A DNA stretch of 39,363 bases from Rubrivivax sp. (lineage in GTDB: Bacteria > Pseudomonadota > Gammaproteobacteria > Burkholderiales > Burkholderiaceae_C). Position 1 is the first letter of the stretch, and each line of letters starts with the position of its first letter. A model generated the notes under the pieces. It did no database searches. It was not told the DNA's origin and saw only the letters and a program-made list of their open reading frames with translations. Positions 37,501 through 39,363 of the stretch are shown here, piece by piece. The translations under genes and the position numbers were made by a program. The stretch covers positions 1 to 39,363 of the forward strand of contig JAEUPH010000222.1 in the NCBI GenBank assembly GCA_016790395.1, read 5' to 3'.

Positions 37501-38896
37501 CGGCCAGCGCCGCGGTCGCGATGGCGCGCAGCTGGGCCGTGCTCATGGCGGCCAGCTGGGTACTGCTGAGGGTGGCGATGTCACCGCTGTCCAGGCCGGA
37601 GATCGCGCCCGTGCTCAGCGTGGCCAGCTGCAGCGTGCTCATGCCGGCGATGTCGGCCGTGCCCAGCGTGGCGCCGTAGGCCTGGCCCAGCGAGGCCACC
37701 TGCGCGGTGGACAGTGCCGCCAGCTGGGCCGAGGTGATGGTGTCCAGCTGCGCCAGCTGGCCGGTGGACATGGCGGCCACCTGCGTGGGCGACAGCGCCT
37801 CGATCTGTGCCGAGGTGAGGCCGGCCACCGCGCTGGTGCCCAGCGCGCGGATCTGCCCGGTGCTCAGCACGGCCAGGTCGGCGGTCTCGAAGCCCACCGA
37901 CTGCGTGCCGCGCAGCGCGGCCAGTTGCGTGGTGGACAGCGCGGCCACCTGGGCCGTGCTCAGCGCACCCAGGTCGCCCGATTCGATGGCGGCCACCTGG
38001 CGCGTGCTCAGCGCGGCGATCTGCGCCGTGCCGAAGCCGGCGAAGGCGGCGCTGGACAGCGCCGCCACCGCGGCCGTGCCCAGGGCGGCGAGCTGCGCCG
38101 ACGAGAAGGCGGCCACGTCGGACGAACCCAGCGCGTTGACCTGGGCCGTGCCCAGGCCGGCGATCTGCGCCGTGGTCAGCGCGGCGATCTGGTGCGTGCC
38201 CAGGGCCTGCACCTGGGCCGAAGTCAGCGCACCGAGCTGGGCCGTGCCCAGGGCCGCGACGGAGGCCGTCGACAGGGCCGTGAGGTCCGCCGATTCGATG
38301 GCTTGCACCTGCGCCGTGCTCAGGCGGGCCAGCTGCGAGGTGGACAGCGAGCCGATCTGCGAGGAGGTGAGCGCGGCCATGTCGGCGGTGCTCAGGGCGC
38401 CGATCTGGCTGGTCGCCAGGCCGCGCAGCGCGGTGGTGGACAGGGCCGCCACCTGGTTCGATTCCAGCGCCGAGATCTGCGCCGTGGCCAGGCCGCCGAT
38501 CTGCGCACTGCTGAACGCGGCCACGGCCGTGGTGCTGAGCGCGGCGTAGTCGGCCGAGTCGATGGCGCGCAACTGCGTCGTCGACAGGGCCTGCACCTGC
38601 GTGGCGACGAAGGCGCCGACCTGGGCCGAGCTCATGGCCGCCAGCTGGTTCGTCGCAAAGGCCTGCACCTGGCTGGCGGTGAAGGCGCTCACGTCCGCCG
38701 GCTGGAAGGCCGCGAACTGCGAGGTGCCCAGGGCGCGCAGGCCCAGCGTGGGGATGGCGGGGATCTGCGTCCCCGTCAAGGCAGCGATCTGAGCCGTGCT
38801 GAAGGCCGCCCAATCTTCCGTCGTGAAGCCGGCGATCTGGGCCGTCGAGAGGACGGCGATCTGCGCGGTGGTGTAGTTGGGGATCAGGGTGGCCAT
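25574..38896 (-). CDS. Giant 4440-aa octapeptide-repeat protein with C-terminal calcium-loop domain
   Basis: A 13.3-kb gene on the minus strand. ATG 38896 follows GAGGAA seven bases upstream. Residues 1-7 are a short leader with no signal peptide. Residues 8-4210 are about 525 octapeptides, consensus [L/I/M/F]-[S/T]-[T/S]-A-Q-[V/I/L]-A-[A], with only a few length irregularities. I noticed no cysteine; Lys is rare and acidic residues outnumber basic ones. Residues 4211-4440 form a separate domain with DLDGNG at 4220, EF-hand-like loops DLNGNGSIDDGTE (4261), DSNGDGTVNAAD (4298) and DADADGQTDAGE (4320), as at the C-termini of many large type I secretion substrates. The lack of a signal peptide fits C-terminal-signal (type I) export. 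Role unknown: an adhesin, matrix or surface-fibre protein is likely. Confidence 0.9.
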   Translation of the reverse strand: MATLIPNYTTAQIAVLSTAQIAGFTTEDWAAFSTAQIAALTGTQIPAIPTLGLRALGTSQFAAFQPADVSAFTASQVQAFATNQLAAMSSAQVGAFVATQVQALSTTQLRAIDSADYAALSTTAVAAFSSAQIGGLATAQISALESNQVAALSTTALRGLATSQIGALSTADMAALTSSQIGSLSTSQLARLSTAQVQAIESADLTALSTASVAALGTAQLGALTSAQVQALGTHQIAALTTAQIAGLGTAQVNALGSSDVAAFSSAQLAALGTAAVAALSSAAFAGFGTAQIAALSTRQVAAIESGDLGALSTAQVAALSTTQLAALRGTQSVGFETADLAVLSTGQIRALGTSAVAGLTSAQIEALSPTQVAAMSTGQLAQLDTITSAQLAALSTAQVASLGQAYGATLGTADIAGMSTLQLATLSTGAISGLDSGDIATLSSTQLAAMSTAQLRAIATAALAGLDSTDLQALGTTRLQAISSAQLGAFTSEQLNALTTAQLRSLSASQLDGLDAADLDSLTTTNLAALTTAQLASLSTAQMAGLTADLGVLTSTQINALAPTSLAALGTALTSDDILTLTPAGMAALTTAQFDAVAAGSYASLSSAQVAALSTAVIDSLTGAEVAALTSAQVRGLTAAQARALGTDIASLDTADIAVMSGSQISNLTTAQVNALTAGQLTAMGSTQVAGLSGTQLAAMGSGINNFGTAQFAAMSAAQVGALTSAQITGLQAADWGALGSAQIGAVGTAALAALGSTELNALSTLQVQGLTALQIRAIGTADFSAFETADLAALRPSVLAALTTDMLAAVSGAASAFSSAQLGALSTAQLAAITGGNTGSMGGSQIGGVGTGYIGSLTSAEIAALTTAQIAGLSTAQIRVLGTDDIVALTNNQIDALRSNQLGAMSTAQFAAFSTADLNRLTTAQVAGLTSGQIASLGTDTLVALGTTQYAGLTSAQLAGLSSDQAQVLTTEDLTAIRASQIGGLRTASIAALDTESVAALTTDQLRALTTAQIKALENEDLAAIASASFATLTTAQIAALTSTQLDALTTAQLTAMTTAQSSALTSAQISRMDPADLAQLGTAAYANFSTAQVGAIHSGQAAALQTADLAALSTAAVRALATATVQALEADQVAAFGTAQLRALTVTQVKALNPEDFGSLSSAQIGALTTAQIAGLTTAQLNALSAAQLGGLTSAQMAALSGTQIAGMDASNLAAMGTAQFAAMTTLQIPAFTTAQAASLDAADLAALGTAQIRLLSTANMAALNGDHVAALTTAQAAALTTAQLRAIDLEDLASLSTASLAALTSAQVLSLSSAQLAALSAEQLGSLATGQVSAMTTAQIATMDPSQLNAMTTAQFSRLGTAQVAAMTTEQVSQLDGDHVAAMTTAQVAALKTAQIEAFTADQVTALTTAQAAALTTAQVRALEAGDLAQMETADLAALGTAQVAVLRDAQIDALTGDQFAALTTAQVRALTTAQIARFDADDIGSLGTAHFAAMTTAQVAALTGTQFAAMGSEDLAAWSTAQLAALSAANFASLAPDTVVGFTTAQMAALATAQIAALGTATMALLETADIAALTTAQVRVFSDAQLGALDATQFAALGTAQLAALTTAQVDALAADKIAALSTAQTQALTTAQIAALTTAQVAGMETADIAALRTAQVAALDTESLATFDAAQIAALTTAQLAALSGTQAAAIDGADLAGLSSAQLAQLSTAAVRALGDAQLAALDADQMSKLGTAQVAALTTSQVAGLSASNLAGLTTAQFQALSTAQLGAITTAQAAELQSADIAALSTAQLRAIDGATLAAATVEVIQGLTTAQAAALTTAQMAALTVDQVAGMQTADVAALSTAQVAAMSSVQFAAFTTEQLAALGANAVAGWGADQIAGMAPDALAALSTAQFDALSTTQMAAITSAQAAALESADVAVLGSAQVRALASDAIAALTQGSIAALATDAIAGLTTAQLAALSAEQMQGFETRDLAVFGTAQIAALSTAQLDALETAQLANLTTRQIAALTTLQIASLQPDDLAALGTAQYAAMTTAQLAALTTAQAAALEGNDVAALSLTQLRALGVDTVAALSATAVAALTTSQVGGLTTAQMAAFTAEQLAAMQTADVAAIGLPQLAALSPTQLTAFDTAQLGALTTRQVGVLTTAQIAALDPDALAGMTTLQYAAFTTAQVAALTAAQAAALQSADVAALGTAQLRSLSDANVAQLSAEAVAGITTAQAAALRTDQIAALTDDQLLALQTADLAAMTTAQIASIDVSQLTVLSTAQLANLTTRQVAALTTAQLAAIDPDNLAAMGTAQFAALTSAQVAALTAAQAASMQAADLGALSTAQLRHLATASVAALTEANIIALSSAQVAALVTDQVRALTGAQVAAIESADFAAMSTAQLRAFDSSQIAALTSDQLLALSTQQFGAFTSEQLAALDPVAQAAFGTTQYAGMATAQIAALTASQAATLETAVIAALSTAQVRAFTTDALNSLSSSAIVALSTAQVAALSTAQVAALTDSVLQVMESRDIAAFTTAQLAAMSADQIDYLSSTQLGALTSRQIASLSTAQFAELNPTSVAAFTTAQYQAMTTAQIAALTSAQAAVLEANDLAALGTAQARALSAETMASLSTDALAALTTAQAAVLSVDQVAAIVKDNLASMQTADLAALGTAQINALAAEGLAALTTAQMAALTTAQVAGLDTGLLAGLDAEHLNAMGTGQFAALRTAQIAALTEDQVAGLETADLAAFSSAQLRTLSDAQIAALTTGQVAALGTDQVNKLTTAQLAALEQEDFVAMGTGQFAALTSAQFASLGADKIAAMETADIAALGTAQLRALGADALAALTSAAIVAMDSVQLGSLTSSQIALLDASAFAAIQTADLATLGTAQIAALTADQLAGLATGQIAALTATQAAAIGATPLANLSAASLAALGTAQFAALSTRQIAALTGDQIAGMETADIAALSSRQLRALAAEQLSAFTTAAMAALGTDQVRALTTTQISQLDADDLAALSTAGFAALLASQVAAITDTQAASLGTASLQALGTGTIGSLSGAALAALTTAGIAALTTAQIQTLGTAQIVAMEAADFAALGTAQVAALTTRQIAKLTDEQVAAFESADLRALGTAQVAALSTDSIVALTSASVAALTTTQVQALTGAQVGALEAGDLAAMDSAQFQSLTTVQLPYMTASQAAALGTDDLSLLSTTQVAAIGTAAIASLSDAVITALSTSQVRGLTTGQLRALTASQVAALESDDLNVLTTTQVAALTATQVSQLTTGQLSAWGTTQLAALNSAQLRAIDDADLTTLTTAQWQALTATQITGLAASQVAAMDTDDWAALQGTQVAALSTAAISALTTELGAAWTTTQMGSLTAAQLRAIGTTVLAAMESDDLNALTPAQFAAFGTAQVAALTTAQLTALSDTILAGLTTTQLAAIDPTKLATLGTSEFAAFSATQLGALTTAQIVAMDTDDLASLTATQIRGLSTAAIEALSAGQLQAITTAQAAALTTAQIRAIQGADLAQMQTADLAAFTASQLPGLSTLQMQSLTTAQFTTLTDTQLAALSTAQLNALTTATLNTLSSAQFQVLETAQIAGLDTAHVSVLETTDLAALSADQIKAFGTAAIASMTAAQLQALTTEQVAALKTSQIVAIDNADLAQMQTADIAAMTTAQIRAMTSAQIDALTTAQLAVLSTAQVAAIGTAQIKALASDDLNSLSTTQFAALTTAQIANLTTAQVSTLTSTDLQALSTAQVRAFTTAGIAALSSESIAALTSAQVVALTTAEVRALATANLHALDSTDLAAMSVTQVAAFTGDQLNSLTDAQQAGLTTRQVSSLSVGQINAMSASDVAAFTTTQFAAMTSGQIGAFNTAQAAAFQTADLAVLSTAQVRALSTAAIAALSTDALQALTTAQAAALTTAQVRAIDTADIGLIETRDLAAMTTAQIAAFTSTQFGEFSTAQLSILGTAQVAAITSGQLDALTGADLSAFGSDQIRALSVSQVGSLSAAQVAAMDTVDLAAFTTAQVRAFGTAVIDALASDQFNAMTTAQIAAFTTAQMGALDSADLGGLTSTTLQAFGSAQIAALTTDQLDALSSAQVNAFTASQVAALTTDQLASFTTDDWQTLGTTQFAALTTAQLVSIADTVVPELTTAQIVALTTAQAQALTADQIVALTTEQVAAFETADLAAMSMTQYNAFEGEDWAAMSTAQFAALQGVTPIVLDLDGNGVRTLAASAGVQFDVGATGTATATGWVGAGDGLLVRDLNGNGSIDDGTELFGGATQLANGQRAGNGFAALGQLDSNGDGTVNAADAAYGELRVWVDADADGQTDAGELKGLLDVGVVELNLDFTKGTATDNGNLLGMVGSYTKADGTSAEMTDVWFAKGAEATPALGDLLAAAPADLVGSTAAEAPAERVVTGAVTAGRLPGATDDELLRNQTPLI
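26267..38875 (-). repeat. About 525 tandem 24-bp units (octapeptide array)
   Basis: The array is 12,609 bp, or 4203 codons, equal to 525 octads plus three extra residues; one visible 3-residue insertion (LDT before ITSAQLAA) explains the excess, though other small irregularities exist. Position 1 is hydrophobic, 2-3 are Ser/Thr, 4 is Ala, 5 is Gln, 6 is Ile/Val/Leu and 7-8 are mostly Ala. On the plus strand the recurring core reads like GTGGTCAGCGCGGC. Copies differ at the DNA level throughout, so this is an old, selected array rather than a recent expansion. Confidence 0.92.
30923..33370 (-). repeat. Six consecutive 408-bp super-repeats of 17 octads
   Basis: Reading down the minus strand, units begin at 33370, 32962, 32554, 32146, 31738 and 31330, with a further unit start at 30922. 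Their first octads are MQTADVAA, FETRDLAV, MQTADVAA, LQTADLAA, IESADFAA and MESRDIAA, then MQTADLAA. Each unit has exactly 17 octads (136 residues), with acidic octads usually at 1, 7 (e.g. LQPDDLAA, LDPDALAG, IDPDNLAA) and 11 (e.g. LESADVAV, LEGNDVAA). Octad 8 usually carries Tyr or Phe at position 6. Confidence 0.9.
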
Positions 38897-38919
38897 GTGC
38901 AGGTTCCTCGATGTGGACG

Positions 38920-38963
38920 CGCCCGAAGAGGGCGGGTAGGTGGGCACGGAAACCCCACCTACC
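38920..38963 (-). promoter_or_regulatory. Two adjacent hairpins in the leader of the giant gene
   Basis: CGCCC-GAAGA-GGGCG (38920-38934) is directly followed by a 10-bp stem GGTAGGTGGG (38935-38944) with its complement CCCACCTACC (38954-38963) around a 9-base loop. They lie 24-67 bases upstream of the start codon, just before the ribosome-binding site. They may protect the long mRNA, regulate translation, or act as an operator. Confidence 0.5.
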
Positions 38964-39001
38964 GATTCATGTCCGTCGGTATCGGAACTGCAGCGAACTA
39001 A

Positions 39002-39030
39002 CTTGAGCGGCCGGCCTGTTCAACTGGGGG
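39002..39030 (-). promoter_or_regulatory. Weak candidate promoter for the giant gene
   Basis: Reading the minus strand, TTGAAC followed about 17 bases later by TAGTTC lies upstream of the leader hairpins. The -10 match is poor and no sigma-54 signature (GG-N10-GC) fits. Apart from this, the 38964-39132 stretch shows no gene. Confidence 0.15.
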
Positions 39031-39132
39031 CCAAAAGGGCGTCTGTTCGACACGCCTTGTCACCGGCCTGGGTGGCAGCCAGAGCGCCTGTCGGCAGCGG
39101 CCCGCCGAACTTGAGGCGCGCGCGCAAAGAAA

Positions 39133-39156
39133 GACGCCCTGCATGGGCAGGGCGTC
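39133..39156 (-). terminator. Intrinsic terminator of the BMP-family gene
   Basis: GACGCCCTGC-ATGG-GCAGGGCGTC is a perfect 10-bp stem with a 4-base loop. On the minus strand it is followed by TTTCTTT, the required T-rich run. It sits 21 bases after the stop codon and insulates the giant gene from the upstream unit. Confidence 0.85.
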
Positions 39157-39177
39157 ACGGTCCGGGGCGGGCGGGGC

Positions 39178-39363
39178 TTACTTGCCGGCCGGCACCTTGC
39201 CTTCCACGCCCTTGACGTAGAAATTGATGCCGGAGAGGAATTTGTCGTCGGCGACCTCGTCCTTCTTCAGCAACTCCTTGCCGTCGCTGCCGACGATGGG
39301 GCCCTTCCAGATGGCGAAGCTGCCGTCGGCCAGGCCGGCCTTCACCTTCGCGACCTGGTCCTG
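39178..39363 (-). CDS. BMP-family ABC transporter substrate-binding protein (C-terminal part)
   Basis: Partial: only the last 61 codons are in the window, and the gene continues beyond the right edge. The visible end, with FAIWKGPIVGSDGKELL, DDKFLSGINFYVKGVEGKVP and a TAA stop at 39178-39180, matches the C-terminus of PnrA/Med-type basic membrane proteins, which bind purine nucleosides or related ligands for an ABC importer. Being an import receptor it has no evident link to the giant gene. It is too short to place it further. Confidence 0.75.
   Translation of the reverse strand, partial: QDQVAKVKAGLADGSFAIWKGPIVGSDGKELLKKDEVADDKFLSGINFYVKGVEGKVPAGK

Noticed and set aside
26267-38875. CRISPR-like regular repeats
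   Set aside because: The repeats are contiguous 24-bp codon units with no unique spacers, and they diverge in the way codons do. They encode the octapeptide array.
25574-38896. Ice-binding or ice-nucleation protein
   Set aside because: The octad lacks the AGYGSTxT or TxT motifs of those proteins. The octapeptide length and Thr content are only a superficial likeness.
27518-39001. Open reading frame of over 3800 codons antisense to the giant gene
   Set aside because: It results from the 24-bp repeat: the antisense frame of the octad codons lacks stop codons. The product is an Arg/Gly-rich repeat without domains or a ribosome-binding site, whereas the minus-strand frame has a good start, a recognisable C-terminal domain and a terminator.

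Overview
The window looks like a high-GC betaproteobacterium of the order Burkholderiales (Rubrivivax/Leptothrix/Piscinibacter-like). The reasons are strong GC bias at third codon positions, a PEP-CTERM protein, an Fnr-type anaerobic redox operon and the general gene content. This taxonomic placement is inference; no rRNA or marker gene is present. Genes are tightly packed, often with 1-11 bp overlaps.

Layout. (1) 85-4224, plus strand: a respiratory module of a Tat-exported four-cluster iron-sulfur protein, an NrfD-type membrane quinol subunit, a multiheme c-type cytochrome, an orphan 142-aa protein and a degenerate hemerythrin, preceded by a good Fnr/Anr-type box with a correctly placed -10. 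(2) 4233-10424: a MacB-like efflux unit (adaptor, ATPase, FtsX-type permease; minus strand) divergent from its likely two-component system (plus strand), with a perfect inverted repeat between them. (3) 10421-15124, minus strand: an operon of SppA protease, a membrane-anchored TAXI-type binding protein, a 103-aa orphan and an FAD-dependent oxidoreductase. (4) 15200-17600, plus strand: a PEP-CTERM protein with a probable sigma-54 promoter, an AEC transporter and a hexapeptide-repeat protein. (5) 17716-24721: a TolC-type outer-membrane channel, a three-part asparagine synthase/DUF616 fusion, a fucosyltransferase-like/FkbM methyltransferase fusion, and a convergent OmpA-like lipoprotein. (6) 24777-25521: a structured leader and a DUF2087 protein. 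(7) 25574-38896, minus strand: one 13.3-kb gene for a 4440-residue protein that is almost entirely about 525 copies of an octapeptide, followed by a calcium-loop C-terminal domain. (8) 39178 to the end: the C-terminus of a BMP-family ABC transporter binding protein.

The most unusual item is the giant protein. Its octapeptide (consensus hydrophobic-S/T-T-A-Q-I/V/L-A-A) is arranged in a second-order repeat of exactly 17 octads (136 residues, 408 bp). This is perfectly in register over six consecutive units, and acidic octads fall at fixed places within each unit. It has no N-terminal signal peptide and ends in EF-hand-like loops of a kind often found at the C-termini of large type I secretion substrates. 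The nearby TolC-type channel, two multidomain glycan-modifying enzymes and an OmpA-like lipoprotein would fit a secreted, possibly glycosylated surface fibre, but that functional link is inference and no type I secretion ABC exporter is visible here.
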